Source: Collinsella sp. (lineage in GTDB: Bacteria > Actinomycetota > Coriobacteriia > Coriobacteriales > Coriobacteriaceae). Taken from it: a stretch of DNA of 46,121 nucleotides. The stretch lies in contig DXMX01000006.1 of the NCBI GenBank assembly GCA_019413955.1, positions 1 to 46,121 of the forward strand, given 5' to 3'. Both the position numbers and the translations under genes were made by a program. Shown piece after piece: positions 18,384-27,709 of the stretch (its first letter is position 1; the number at the start of each line of letters is the position of its first letter). The notes under the pieces are model-generated. The model saw nothing but the letters and a program-made list of their open reading frames with translations. It did not search any database and was not told where the DNA came from.

Positions 18384-21300
18384 TTACGCCTCCTTCTTGG
18401 TCGAAGCAACAGAGCTGGCGGTGGCGGGCGCAGCGCCAGCGACACCACCCGCCCCATCAAAGCGAGCGACATCCGCGGCACTCGCGCGGCCGGTCACAAT
18501 GTCAAACGCCAGCTCCTCGGCCTGCGCATGCGTCTTGCCCACGGCCTCGGCGGCGGCGACAATCGCCAGCACGCGCTCGTACTCGGTTGGAATGACCTTC
18601 ACAAAGTGCTTGCTCATCGTCTCAAAGCTGTAGAGCAGCTTAATACCGCGCGGGCTCTGCGTCGCGTCCACGTGCTCCTGGATGAGCGCACGAATCTGCG
18701 CAAGCTCACCGGCCGTCGGGGCTTTAAGCTCAACGCTCTCGTGGTTCACACGGGCATCGAGCGTGCCGTACTGGTCAAAGACGTAAGCCACGCCGCCCGT
18801 CATGCCGGCGGCGAAGTTCTGCCCGACCTCGCCCAGGATGAGCGCCAGACCTCCCGTCATGTACTCGCAGCCATGGTTGCCGCAGCCCTCGACCACCACC
18901 GTGGCACCGGAGTTGCGTACGCCAAAGCGCTGGCCGGCCAGGCCGTTAATGAAGCCGCGGCCACTCGTAGCGCCAAAGAACGCAACGTTGCCCACGATGA
19001 TGTTCTCGTCGAACTTGTAGGTCGCATGCGGGTTGGGGCGCACCGACACCTCGCCGCCCGAAAGGCCCTTACCAAAGTAGTCGTTGGCGTCGCCGCACAC
19101 GTTGAGCGTAATGCCGCGCGGCAGAAAGGCGCCAAAGCTCTGACCGGCCGAACCATCGCAATCGATGGTGATGGAGCCGGCGGGCAGACCCTCGGGATGC
19201 GCCTTGGTCACCGCGTTGCCCAAGATGGTGCCCACGCAACGGTTGACGTTGGCGATATCGGCGCGGAAGCGAATCGGACGCAGGTGCGCACGGGCATCGG
19301 CCGTATAGGGCACAAACAACGTGGAGTCGAGCGTCTTGTCGAGCTCACTGTCCGCAGCCATCTGCGGCAGGAAGTGACGACCGTCGGCACCCGGGATGTG
19401 GGCACCGAACTCGCAGGTCGCGCTCGCCAGCACGGGCGACAGATCGAGCAGGTTGGCCTTGCGGTTGCCCGGGACCTCAATCTGGCGCAAGCACTCGGGA
19501 TGGCCGACCATCTCGTCGACGGTGCGGAAGCCCAGGCTCGCCATGACCTCGCGCAGCTGCTCGGCAACAAAGAGCATAAAGTGTTCGACGTGCTCGGGCT
19601 TGCCGCGGAAGCCGCGACGCAGGCGGCAGTTTTGCGTGGCGATGCCGGCCGGGCAGGTATCCTGCTGGCAGTCGCGCTGCATAAGGCAGCCCATGGAGAT
19701 GAGCGGCATGGTCGCAAAGCCAAACTCCTCGGCACCCAGCAGGCAGGCGACGGCGACGTCGGTGCCGTCCATGAGCTTGCCGTCGGCCTCGAGTACCACG
19801 CGCGAGCGCAGGCCGTTTTGCAGCAACGTCTGTTGAGCCTCGGCAAGGCCAAGCTCCAGCGGCAGACCGGCGTGCCAGATCGAATCGCGCGCCGCAGCAC
19901 CGGAGCCGCCGTTGTGGCCGCTGATCAAGATCTTGTCGGCGGCACCCTTGGCCACACCGGTGGCGATGGTGCCAACGCCGGCCTCGCTGACCAGCTTGAC
20001 CGACACGCGTGCGCCGGGGATGGCGTTCTTAAGATCGAAGATAAGCTCCGCCAGGTCCTCGATGGAGTAGATGTCGTGGTGCGGCGGAGGCGAGATCAGG
20101 CCGATACCGGGTGTGGACTGACGGACCTCGGCAATCCAAGGGTAGACCTTCTTGCCGGGCAGGTGACCGCCCTCGCCGGGCTTGGCGCCCTGGGCCATCT
20201 TGATCTGAATCTCGAAGGCGCTGCACAGGTAGCGGCTCGTCACGCCAAAGCGCGCGCTTGCCACCTGCTTGATGGCGGAGTTCTTGGAGTCACCGTTGGC
20301 CAACGGGGTCTCGCGACGCGGATCCTCGCCGCCCTCGCCGGAGTTGGAACGGCCGTGCAGGCGGTTCATGGCGATGGCCATGCACTCGTGTGCCTCTTTG
20401 CTGATGGAGCCGTACGACATGGCGCCGGTGTTAAAGCGGCGGACGATGTTGAGCGCGGGCTCGACCTCGTCGAGTGCCACCGGGGTGCGGCCGCTGGCAT
20501 CAAAGTCCAGCAGGTCGCGCAGGCGCACGGCGCGGCCGGTGCAGTGCAGGCGGTCGCTGTACTCCTTAAAGGTGTCGTAGCTGTTCTCGCGGCAGGCGGT
20601 CTGCAGCAGGTAGACAGTCTGAGGGTCGATGAGGTGATCCTCGCCGCCGAGCGGGCGCCACTTGGTCAGACCCAGCGTAGGCAGCTGATCGGGAGCCGGA
20701 CTCTTAAGGATAGCGAGCGCAGCGTCGTAGCGCTCGTTTTGCTCGCGCTCGACGTCCTCGACACCCATACCGCCCACACGGCTCACCGTGCCGGCGAAGT
20801 ACGCGTTGACGAACTCCGGAGTAAAGCCCACGGCCTCAAAGATCTGCGCCGAATGGTAGCTCTGCACCGTGGAGATGCCCATCTTGGACATGATGGAGAC
20901 GATGCCGGCGGTCGCAGCCTTGTTGTAGTTAGCGATGCCCTGCTCGGTCGTCACGTCCAGGTCGCCGTGTGCCGCCAGATCGCGGATGCACGCATGTGCG
21001 TTGTACGGATAGACGCCACTCGCGGAGTAGCCCACCAGTGCCGCAAAGTCGTGCGGGGACACGGCGTCGCCGCACTCCACCACGATGTCGGCAAAGGTAC
21101 GCACGCCGGCGCGGATCAGGTGGTTGTGCACGCAGCCCACGGCGAGCAGCGACGGCACGGGCACCTCGCCCGCAGCGGCACGATCGCTCAACACCACGAT
21201 GTTCACGCCGTCGCGGACCGCAGCCTCAACGTCCTCTGCAAGCTGCTTGAGCGCAGCCTGCAGCGCGCCCTCGCCGGCATCGCGGCGGTAGACGGCACGG

Positions 21301-23081
21301 AAACGGCGGGTCTTAAAGCCCACGCGGTCGATGGCGCAGATGCGGTCGAACTCCTCCTCGTTGAGCAACGGGCGCTCCAGGCGCACCAGCTGGCAGGCCG
21401 TGCGGGAGTCCTCGAGCAGGTTGCCGTGGTTACCCAGGTAGAGCGTGGTCGAGGTGACCATATGCTCGCGAAGGGCATCGATCGGCGGATTCGTGACCTG
21501 GGCGAACAGCTGATAGAAGTAGTCGAAGAACGAACGCGTTTTCTTGGACAGGCAGGCCAGCGGCGCATCGATGCCCATCGAGGCGAGCGGGGCCTTGCCC
21601 TGCTGGGCCATGGGACGCACGACCTCGTCGACGTCATCCCAGTGGTAGCCGAGCTTGGCCATACGCACGGCGGCAGGTACCTCGGCGTCCTCGGCGGGCG
21701 TTACCGCGGCAGGCCTATCGAGCGCGTCGACGGTCAGCGTCTCCTCGGCGATCCAATCACGGTAGGGCTTTTCCTTGGCGTAACGGGCGCGCAGCTCGTC
21801 GTTGTAGATGACGCGCCCACGGGCAAAGTCGACCTCGAGCATCTGGCCCGGCCCCAGACAGCCGCTCGTCAGGATGTTCTCGGGGCTCACCTCGATGGTG
21901 CCCACCTCGCTTGCCAGCATAAAGCGACCGTCGCGCGTCACATAGTAGCGGGCGGGACGCAGGCCGTTACGGTCGAGAGCGGCGCCCAGCGTGCGACCGT
22001 CGGTAAAGGCGATAGCCGCCGGGCCATCCCACGGCTCCATGAGCATGGACTGGTAGGCGTCGTAGGCGCGGCGCTCCTCACTCAGGCTGTCGTTGTGATC
22101 CCACGGCTCGGGCAGCAACATAGACGCGGCACGCGTAAGCGGGCGACCGTTCATGACCAGGAACTCAAGCACGTTGTCCAGAATCGCGGAATCGGAGCCC
22201 TCGCGGTTGATGATGGGCATCACGCGCTCAAGATCGTGCTGCAGCACGGGGCTGTACAGGTTGGGCTCGCGGGCGCGGATCCAGTTGACGTTGCCCTTGA
22301 GGGTGTTGATCTCGCCGTTGTGGATGATAAAGCGGTTGGGGTGCGCGCGCTCCCAGCTGGGCGTGGTGTTGGTGGAGTAGCGCGAGTGGACGAGCGCCAC
22401 GGCCGTCTTGACGGCGGCATCGTTGAGATCGATGAAGAAGCGGCGCATCTGTGTGGCGACCAGCATGCCCTTGTACACGATAGTGCGCGAGCTCATGGAG
22501 CACACGTAGAAGATCTTGTCGCGCAGGGCAAACTCGGCGTCGGCCTTCTTTTCGATGGTGCGGCGGCACACGTACAGGCGACGCTCAAAGGCATCGCCGG
22601 CGGGCGTGTCGTCCGGACGGCCCAGGAAGGCCTGCAGGATAGTGGGCATGCAGGCGCGGGCCGTCTCGCCCAGGTCGTGCGGGTCGACCGGCACCTCGCG
22701 CCAAAAGAGCAGCGGCACGCCGGCCTCGGCACAGCCCTCCTCAAACACGCGGTGGGCATCCTCTACGCCCTTGTCGTCCTGCGGGAAGAACAGCATGGCC
22801 ACGCCATAGTCGCCCTCTGCCGGCAGAATCTGGCCGCACTTTTGAGCCTCTTTACGGAAAAAGTGATGCGGAACCTGGAACAGGATGCCAGCGCCGTCGC
22901 CGGTGTTCTTCTCGAGTCCCGTGCCGCCGCGGTGCTCCAAGTTGACCAGAATGGACAGTGCATCGTCCAGAATCTGATGATGGCACTCACCGTTGATATC
23001 GGCAAGCGCGCCGATGCCACATGCATCGTGGTCGAATTCGGGGCGATAAAGGCCCTGCTGCTGAGCGGAATCTGCCTGCAT
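18384..23081 (-). CDS. gltB: Glutamate synthase large subunit
   Basis: 1565 residues. Makes two glutamates from glutamine and 2-oxoglutarate. A 20-residue propeptide precedes the catalytic Cys21 (CGIGA), the nucleophile of the glutaminase domain. A central domain, an FMN-binding synthase domain (KPGEGGHLPGKKV, ISGHNGGSG) and the 3Fe-4S set Cys1132, Cys1138, Cys1143 follow. The C-terminal beta-helix has repeated G-x-x-G-x-x-x-G patterns. ATG 23081 follows GGGGAGGA. gltD is next in the operon. Confidence 0.96.
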   Translation of the reverse strand: MQADSAQQQGLYRPEFDHDACGIGALADINGECHHQILDDALSILVNLEHRGGTGLEKNTGDGAGILFQVPHHFFRKEAQKCGQILPAEGDYGVAMLFFPQDDKGVEDAHRVFEEGCAEAGVPLLFWREVPVDPHDLGETARACMPTILQAFLGRPDDTPAGDAFERRLYVCRRTIEKKADAEFALRDKIFYVCSMSSRTIVYKGMLVATQMRRFFIDLNDAAVKTAVALVHSRYSTNTTPSWERAHPNRFIIHNGEINTLKGNVNWIRAREPNLYSPVLQHDLERVMPIINREGSDSAILDNVLEFLVMNGRPLTRAASMLLPEPWDHNDSLSEERRAYDAYQSMLMEPWDGPAAIAFTDGRTLGAALDRNGLRPARYYVTRDGRFMLASEVGTIEVSPENILTSGCLGPGQMLEVDFARGRVIYNDELRARYAKEKPYRDWIAEETLTVDALDRPAAVTPAEDAEVPAAVRMAKLGYHWDDVDEVVRPMAQQGKAPLASMGIDAPLACLSKKTRSFFDYFYQLFAQVTNPPIDALREHMVTSTTLYLGNHGNLLEDSRTACQLVRLERPLLNEEEFDRICAIDRVGFKTRRFRAVYRRDAGEGALQAALKQLAEDVEAAVRDGVNIVVLSDRAAAGEVPVPSLLAVGCVHNHLIRAGVRTFADIVVECGDAVSPHDFAALVGYSASGVYPYNAHACIRDLAAHGDLDVTTEQGIANYNKAATAGIVSIMSKMGISTVQSYHSAQIFEAVGFTPEFVNAYFAGTVSRVGGMGVEDVEREQNERYDAALAILKSPAPDQLPTLGLTKWRPLGGEDHLIDPQTVYLLQTACRENSYDTFKEYSDRLHCTGRAVRLRDLLDFDASGRTPVALDEVEPALNIVRRFNTGAMSYGSISKEAHECMAIAMNRLHGRSNSGEGGEDPRRETPLANGDSKNSAIKQVASARFGVTSRYLCSAFEIQIKMAQGAKPGEGGHLPGKKVYPWIAEVRQSTPGIGLISPPPHHDIYSIEDLAELIFDLKNAIPGARVSVKLVSEAGVGTIATGVAKGAADKILISGHNGGSGAAARDSIWHAGLPLELGLAEAQQTLLQNGLRSRVVLEADGKLMDGTDVAVACLLGAEEFGFATMPLISMGCLMQRDCQQDTCPAGIATQNCRLRRGFRGKPEHVEHFMLFVAEQLREVMASLGFRTVDEMVGHPECLRQIEVPGNRKANLLDLSPVLASATCEFGAHIPGADGRHFLPQMAADSELDKTLDSTLFVPYTADARAHLRPIRFRADIANVNRCVGTILGNAVTKAHPEGLPAGSITIDCDGSAGQSFGAFLPRGITLNVCGDANDYFGKGLSGGEVSVRPNPHATYKFDENIIVGNVAFFGATSGRGFINGLAGQRFGVRNSGATVVVEGCGNHGCEYMTGGLALILGEVGQNFAAGMTGGVAYVFDQYGTLDARVNHESVELKAPTAGELAQIRALIQEHVDATQSPRGIKLLYSFETMSKHFVKVIPTEYERVLAIVAAAEAVGKTHAQAEELAFDIVTGRASAADVARFDGAGGVAGAAPATASSVASTKKEA

Positions 23082-23194
23082 CGCGATCCTCCCCTAGCTA
23101 TTAGACAGTCAGTTGAATAGGCATACTAGGAGCATCGCCGGCCCGTTGTGTTTCCCGCCCGTTTCGAAACAATTGCGTAACGCGCGCCCTACGA

Positions 23195-23248
23195 GTGGAC
23201 ACCGCCGACCTCAAGGACGACAACAAGGCGCCCAAGTTCGACCTGTAA
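23195..23248 (+). pseudogene. Possible C-terminal remnant of a lost gene
   Basis: In one frame the sequence reads VDTADLKDDNKAPKFDL and a TAA stop, with strongly coding-like third bases. No start or ribosome site lies upstream before a stop. It looks like the tail of a deleted gene between gltB and the transporter. The parent gene cannot be named. Confidence 0.35.
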
Positions 23249-23264
23249 GCTCACCGCTTCAAAC

Positions 23265-23321
23265 ATCTCAATCTGTAACAGTAAGACCCAATTTCCATCC
23301 CTAGTTGTTACAGATCAAGAC
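23265..23321. repeat. 57-bp inverted-repeat unit 9 (single)
   Basis: ATCTCAATCTGTAACA and TGTTACAGATCAAGAC around a 25-bp core ending CTAGT. It is the only full unit in the window without a partner. Confidence 0.9.
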
Positions 23322-23378
23322 ATTTCAGCAATCCCCTTTCACCATCCTATTCAAATACAACAATTTTGTTAGTCTTGG

Positions 23379-23407
23379 TTAACTTCTGAGCCTAAAACGG
23401 GTATCCT
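23379..23407 (+). promoter_or_regulatory. Possible promoter of the Nramp transporter gene
   Basis: TTAACT (23379-23384) and TATCCT (23402-23407) are spaced 17 bp, 37 bases before the start codon. The imperfect palindrome GTTAGTCTTGGTTAAC (23369-23384) overlaps the -35 and could be a metal-regulator site; this is a guess. Confidence 0.35.
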
Positions 23408-23443
23408 TTGCGGCGTCAAACAAACGGCACGCAGGAGCTCACC

Positions 23444-24699
23444 ATGTTCAACCATCTCAAACAACACTTTGGCTCCCGGCGCACCGGTGGTCACGGAGGC
23501 CTAGACATTGCGCGGCATATCGGCCCCGGGCTGCTCGTGACCGTCGGCTTTATCGACCCGGGCAACTGGGCCTCCAATATGGCCGCGGGCTCGCAGTTTG
23601 GCTACGCGCTGCTGTGGATCGTCACGCTGTCCACAATTATGCTCATTGTGCTGCAGCACAACGCGGCGCACCTGGGCATCGCCACGGGCACCTGTCTTGC
23701 CGAGGCCACGACACACTACCTCCCCCGCATCGTGGGACACATGGTGCTCGCCAGCGCCTATCTCGCGACCATCGCCACCGCCATGGCCGAAGTCCTGGGT
23801 GGCGCGATTGCCCTTCAAATGCTCTTTGGGCTGCCCGTGCGCGCGGGCTGCGTCATCGTGGCGGCAGTATCGATGGCGATGCTCATGACGAGCTCCTACA
23901 AGCGCGCCGAGCGATGGATCATCGCCTTCGTAGGCGTGGTAGGACTCTCGTTTTTGGCTGAGCTTACGCTGGTCAAGGTCGACTGGCCGCAGGCCGCCGC
24001 AAGCTGGATCACACCCAGTATGCCCACCGGCTCGGCCGCGATTATCGTAAGTGTCCTAGGCGCGGTTGTTATGCCTCACAACCTCTTCCTGCACTCCGAG
24101 GTCATCCAATCCATGCACTTCGAAGGCCAAGGCGAGCAGGTTATCGAGGAACGTCTGCGCTACGAGCTCTTCGACACGCTCTTTTCGATGGGCGTGGGCT
24201 GGGCGATCAACTCGGCCATGGTCATCCTGGCCGCAACGACCTTCTTTGCGCACGGCATAGTCGTAGACGACCTCGCCGTCGCAGCGGCCACGCTTCCCCC
24301 ATCTTGGGCCCGGCGAGCTCGACCATCTTTGCGGTAGCGTTGCTGTTCGCGGGACTATCGAGCAGCGTGACGGCGGGCATGGCGGCGGGAACCATCACCG
24401 CGGGCATGTTCGACGAGGAATACGACATCCACGATCGACATTCCTCGATCGGTGTGGCGGCTTGTTTCATCGGCGCAGTGGCAGCGTGCTTGGTCGTCCC
24501 GAATCCTTTTGAGGGTCTCATCTGGAGTCAGGCGCTGCTGTCGCTTCAGCTGCCGATTACGGTCTTTGTGCTCATACGGCTCACCAGCTCACGCCGCGTC
24601 ATGGGCAAATACGCCAACTCGCGCCCGCTCAACGCGCTGCTCGTAGGGATCGGCGTCATCGTGACGATTCTCGACATCGTGCTGCTAACGGGAATGTAA
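23444..24699 (+). pseudogene. mntH: Nramp/MntH-type divalent metal transporter, frameshifted
   Basis: Proton-coupled Mn2+/Fe2+ importer family. ATG 23444 follows AGGAG. The first frame (about 285 family-like residues) holds the metal-binding DPGN in GFIDPGNWASN and MPHN in VVMPHNLFLHS. It then runs off into unrelated residues and stops at 24337. The missing rest (GPASSTIFAVALLFAGLSS onward, to LTGM) continues in the next frame to 24699. The join falls at the C5 run 24296-24300: six C would restore LPPILGPASS. Possible causes are a true inactivating deletion, phase variation in the C-run or a sequencing error. Confidence 0.85.
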
Positions 24700-24728
24700 T
24701 TGAGATGGCGTGACTGTCCAGATATAAC

Positions 24729-24772
24729 GTCTCAATCTGTAAAACGTGAGACCGTTTTAAACCGTCAGATAA
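24729..24772. repeat. Truncated copy of the 57-bp repeat
   Basis: GTCTCAATCTGTAAAA matches a left arm at 15 of 16 positions, but no right arm follows. It lies after the transporter, opposite the intact unit 9 on the other side. Confidence 0.6.
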
Positions 24773-24775
24773 ATC

Positions 24776-24814
24776 AAAAGGGTCCCGGCCGGAATATCCA
24801 GCCGGGACCCTTGG
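24776..24814 (-). terminator. Intrinsic terminator of the rubredoxin-like gene
   Basis: AAGGGTCCCGGC (24778-24789) pairs perfectly with GCCGGGACCCTT (24801-24812). A TTTTGATTT tail follows on the minus strand. Confidence 0.88.
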
Positions 24815-24852
24815 ACAGAGCTCTGTATGGCTAATCGCCGTGTGTCTACGAG

Positions 24853-24996
24853 TTACTCCTCGACGAGCTCAAACTCATCGGGGCCGACGCCGCAGACCGG
24901 GCATACGTAGTCCTCGGGCAGCTCGGGCGTGTCGACCTCAACCTCGTAGCCGCAAACGGTGCACACAAACTTATACGTCTTCTTCTCCTCAGCCAT
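24853..24996 (-). CDS. Rubredoxin-like electron-transfer protein
   Basis: 47 residues. One Fe(SCys)4 site is formed by CTVCGY (Cys12, Cys15) and CPVCGVGPDEFE (Cys32, Cys35). The spacer between the pairs is only 16 residues, shorter than classic rubredoxin and closer to the rubredoxin-like domain of rubrerythrins. Start ATG 24996 follows GAGAGGAGAA. It sits 88 bp downstream of a flavin reductase on the same strand, so it probably receives electrons from it, as in the fused high-molecular-weight rubredoxins of acetogens. Confidence 0.9.
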   Translation of the reverse strand: MAEEKKTYKFVCTVCGYEVEVDTPELPEDYVCPVCGVGPDEFELVEE

Positions 24997-25084
24997 GATG
25001 TTCTCCTCTCGAACGTGACTGCTGGTGTACTTGCTTATTAGTATATATTCTCAATAATATAATGCAAGTATTTTTAGAACATTT

Positions 25085-25588
25085 CTAGCCTTGATACGAC
25101 GAGGCTTTGGGCGGCGTCTTGCCCTTCAAGACCTTGTGATAGTAGTCATAGGTCAGCGGGGTCTCGCCGCTCAAGCGCTCGGCATCCTCCACCTCGCCGA
25201 TAAAGAGCAGGTGCGTGCCCACGTCCACGGTATCAATCAAACGACAGCTAAACAAGGCCGCCGCGTGCTCGGGCACATAGGGCATGCCCAGCGCGGTCTC
25301 GTGGGTCTCGTACTTGGCAAACTTGTCGTAATCGCTGCTGGTGCGGAACCCAAAGTTACCGATGTAGAGCATGTCGGCGGTCTGATCGATCACGGTCAGC
25401 GCGAACGCTTTGGCCGATGCGATGACGCCCGAGGTGACATTGTCCTTGTTCACGGCAACCGAAATACGCGGCGGCATGGACGTCACCTGCACCGCTGTGT
25501 TGATAACGCAGCCGGCACGCAGCCCGTCCGCCGCGGCGCTCACCACGTACAGGCCACTCGGCATGGTAAAGAACGCAGTTTTGTCCAT
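25085..25588 (-). CDS. Flavin reductase-like FMN-binding protein
   Basis: 167 residues, the split-barrel flavin reductase family. ATG 25588 follows GGGGAG; the open frame upstream overlaps a terminator and is not coding. Conserved features include the N-terminal MPSGLYVVSAAADG, then NTAVQVTSMPPRISVAVNKDN, the FMN-phosphate region, and FIGEVEDAE near the end. With the rubredoxin-like protein it likely forms an NAD(P)H-to-oxygen or peroxide electron chain in an anaerobe. The terminal acceptor is not in the window. Confidence 0.88.
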   Translation of the reverse strand: MDKTAFFTMPSGLYVVSAAADGLRAGCVINTAVQVTSMPPRISVAVNKDNVTSGVIASAKAFALTVIDQTADMLYIGNFGFRTSSDYDKFAKYETHETALGMPYVPEHAAALFSCRLIDTVDVGTHLLFIGEVEDAERLSGETPLTYDYYHKVLKGKTPPKASSYQG

Positions 25589-25639
25589 AACGATCACTCC
25601 CCTAGCTCGGGTTGGAACCTCATGGATGTATGTACCCAC

Positions 25640-25674
25640 AAAAAAGGCGACGCCCATAACGGATGCCGCCTTTG
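25640..25674 (-). terminator. Terminator between smpB and the flavin reductase gene
   Basis: On the minus strand AAAGGCG (genome 25667-25673) pairs with CGCCTTT (25643-25649) through an imperfect inner stem, and a T-rich tail follows. It lies 121 bp after the smpB stop and 52 bp before the flavin reductase start. Confidence 0.7.
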
Positions 25675-25715
25675 AGACATATGTGTCAGAACAGTAAGAA
25701 AGATGAGACGCCCGC

Positions 25716-25782
25716 AGTTGCCGTGAAATAGGGACTGAATAGTCCCTCAATCAGGCAAAACAGTCCGTATTCCACCGCAACT
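25716..25782. repeat. 67-bp inverted-repeat element, copy 1
   Basis: AGTTGCCGTGAAATAGGGAC at the left and CAGTCCGTATTCCACCGCAA near the right end. It is the same length, 67 bp, as copy 2 at 35025-35091. Three arm positions have changed relative to copy 2. Confidence 0.85.
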
Positions 25783-25794
25783 TATGAAGGGTGG

Positions 25795-26265
25795 TCAGCG
25801 ATTGCGCTCTTTGAGGGCGCGGTCGATCTCGCGTTGGACATCACGCTTGGCCATGTCCTCGCGCTTGTCGTAGAGCTTCTTGCCGCGACCCAGACCCAGC
25901 AGCAGCTTTACGCGGCCGTCGGTATTAAAGTAGAGCTCCAACGGAACCAGCGCATAACCACGGTTGCGAAGTTTGCCGTCAAGAAAGTCGATCTCCTTGC
26001 GGTGCAGCAGCAGACGACGCCGACGGTCGGGATCGCGATTCCACACGCCACCATGGCTATAGGGGTGGATATGCAGGCCGACGAGCCAGCACTCCCCGCC
26101 GCGGATCAGCGCGAAGGTATCGGTGATCTGGCAGGCGCGCTCGCGAATCGACTTGACCTCGGTGCCGCTCAGTTCAATGCCACACTCAAATGTCTCATCG
26201 ATAAAGTACTCGTGATGCGCCGAGCGATTCTTGGAAATGAGCTTGCGCTCGCGCTTACTGGGCAT
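25795..26265 (-). CDS. smpB: SsrA (tmRNA)-binding protein SmpB
   Basis: 156 residues, full length. Binds tmRNA to rescue stalled ribosomes. Signature stretches: NRSAHHEYFIDETFECGIELSGTEVKSIR split over residues 12-41, the HIHPYSHGG patch, and the C-terminal GKKLYDKREDMAKRD helix with basic tail. ATG 26265 follows AAGGAGG and overlaps the last 11 bases of the upstream TPR gene, so the two are translated together. No tmRNA gene is visible in the window. Confidence 0.96.
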   Translation of the reverse strand: MPSKRERKLISKNRSAHHEYFIDETFECGIELSGTEVKSIRERACQITDTFALIRGGECWLVGLHIHPYSHGGVWNRDPDRRRRLLLHRKEIDFLDGKLRNRGYALVPLELYFNTDGRVKLLLGLGRGKKLYDKREDMAKRDVQREIDRALKERNR

Positions 26266-27172
26266 CGCCGGCCTCCTTGGCGCCATCGGCGTTTGAGCCC
26301 GCAGCCTCGCGCTTTGCCTTGCGCTCGGCATTGAGCTCAGCATCGCTCTCGCGCACCAGTTTGATAATCGCCGCGCAGGCTTCCTCGCCCACCAAGTCGC
26401 GAGCACGCACCGTCAGGCGCGTCGCCTCCTGCTTGTCGCCGCCGCTTGCAGCATCGGTCGCGCACATAATCAGGCAGATGGCAATCTCGGCCGAAGGTGA
26501 GGTCGGAACGCCTTGCAACGCCAGCTCGCCCATCACGTGCTCGTCGCTCTCCTCGGCGGCATCCGGATAGGTAGTATGGATCTTGTTGAGCAGGCGCGTC
26601 GTATGCGCATCGTTGGGCGCCAGGCGCAGCGCCAGACGCGCGCAGCCCACGGCAGCCGAAATGTTCTCGGTCTCGGGCTCCAAGAAATACTGACCCAGAT
26701 TGGCATAAGCGCGGGCGGCGCACTTGCCATCGCTCGCGCGCTCTAGCACCGAAAACGAAAGCGAAGCCCACTCCTGCTTGTCCTCGAGAGCGCGGAACAG
26801 CTCGGCCAAATCCAAGCGATAGTTGCAGTTCATGGGGTCCCAACGCACAGCCTGCATCAGGGCATTGCGAGCGCTCACATAATCCTGCTGGCGAATGTAG
26901 GCAAACGCCATGTCAGAGTACAGGCGGTCAAACGGCACCTCGACCTGCACGAGCTCGCGCGGATCCTTCTCCACGCGGCGATAGGCCAAGCGCTCAAACT
27001 TGCTATCGAAGCTAAAGTATTGGCGCTTCTCCTCCGTCTTGCACTCGGCGTCGATATACTCCTCGGCGAGCTCCACCAGGCGCTCCAGCAGCGGCGTCGC
27101 CGTAGCCAGGTCGCCCTGCGCCAGATAGTTCTCGGCATACGTGATGTCTTGCAAGCTGATGGGCAGATCCAT
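26255..27172 (-). CDS. Tetratricopeptide-repeat protein
   Basis: 305 residues. Helical repeats are visible from about residue 85: AFAYIRQQDYVSARNALMQAVRWDPMN, RLDLAELFRALEDKQEWA and AYANLGQYFLEPETENISAAVGCARLAL each show the TPR pattern, in pieces. The N-terminal helix pair (ISLQDITYAENYLAQGDLATATPLLERLVELAEEYID) is also TPR-like. The C-terminus is charged and disordered. ATG 27172 follows GAGGAG. It is cytosolic, probably a scaffold; its link to smpB is only by overlap. Confidence 0.75.
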   Translation of the reverse strand: MDLPISLQDITYAENYLAQGDLATATPLLERLVELAEEYIDAECKTEEKRQYFSFDSKFERLAYRRVEKDPRELVQVEVPFDRLYSDMAFAYIRQQDYVSARNALMQAVRWDPMNCNYRLDLAELFRALEDKQEWASLSFSVLERASDGKCAARAYANLGQYFLEPETENISAAVGCARLALRLAPNDAHTTRLLNKIHTTYPDAAEESDEHVMGELALQGVPTSPSAEIAICLIMCATDAASGGDKQEATRLTVRARDLVGEEACAAIIKLVRESDAELNAERKAKREAAGSNADGAKEAGDAQ

Positions 27173-27266
27173 GGCTACTCCTCGATCTGAGCGAAACACG
27201 GCAGGCGCCGTATATACGATCAATACACAAAACCCGGGTCTCTTACGAGCCCCGGGCGTTCAATTT

Positions 27267-27343
27267 TGGTAGCCCGTACCAGATTCGAACTGGTGATCTC
27301 CGCCTTGAGAGGGCGGCGTCCTAAACCGCTAGACGAACGGGCC
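27267..27343 (-). tRNA. tRNA-Glu (CTC)
   Basis: 77 nt with encoded CCA. Acceptor arms GGCCCGT and ACGGGCT pair with one G-U. The anticodon loop CCTCTCA gives CTC; the T-arm has GTTCGAATC. It lies 17 bases downstream of tRNA-Gln, probably on one transcript. Confidence 0.95.
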
Positions 27344-27360
27344 ATATGTAGCAAATGCAA

Positions 27361-27434
27361 TGGCTGGGATGGAGGGAGTCGAACCCCCATTGACGGAACC
27401 AGAATCCGCTGTCCTGCCATTAGACGACATCCCA
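27361..27434 (-). tRNA. tRNA-Gln (CTG)
   Basis: 74 nt with encoded CCA. Acceptor arms TGGGATG and CATCCCA pair perfectly. The anticodon loop TTCTGGT gives CTG; the T-arm has GTTCGACTC. It reads codon CAG. Confidence 0.95.
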
Positions 27435-27709
27435 ATGACTGCATCGCTGCGCTCGGCTGTGCCTTTGCGCAAGAAAGAAATATACGGGAAGTCTCGCCGT
27501 GACGCAAGCCCCAATTTTGACTTTTTTGAAATTCAGTCAAATTGGCCTAATTTAGTCCAACCCGTGAAGGACCTGTGAAGCACCAGCAACACCTACGGCG
27601 TCAAAGCCCGTAAAACATCCCACATCTACCGCTGGTAGATTACAACAATGCAGCACTCACGGCTGATGGCACAATCGAACCGTCATCATTGCACGGATAT
27701 CGAGGCACC

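Noticed and set aside
25589..25794. tmRNA gene next to smpB
   Set aside because: The gap is too short and holds only a repeat and a terminator.
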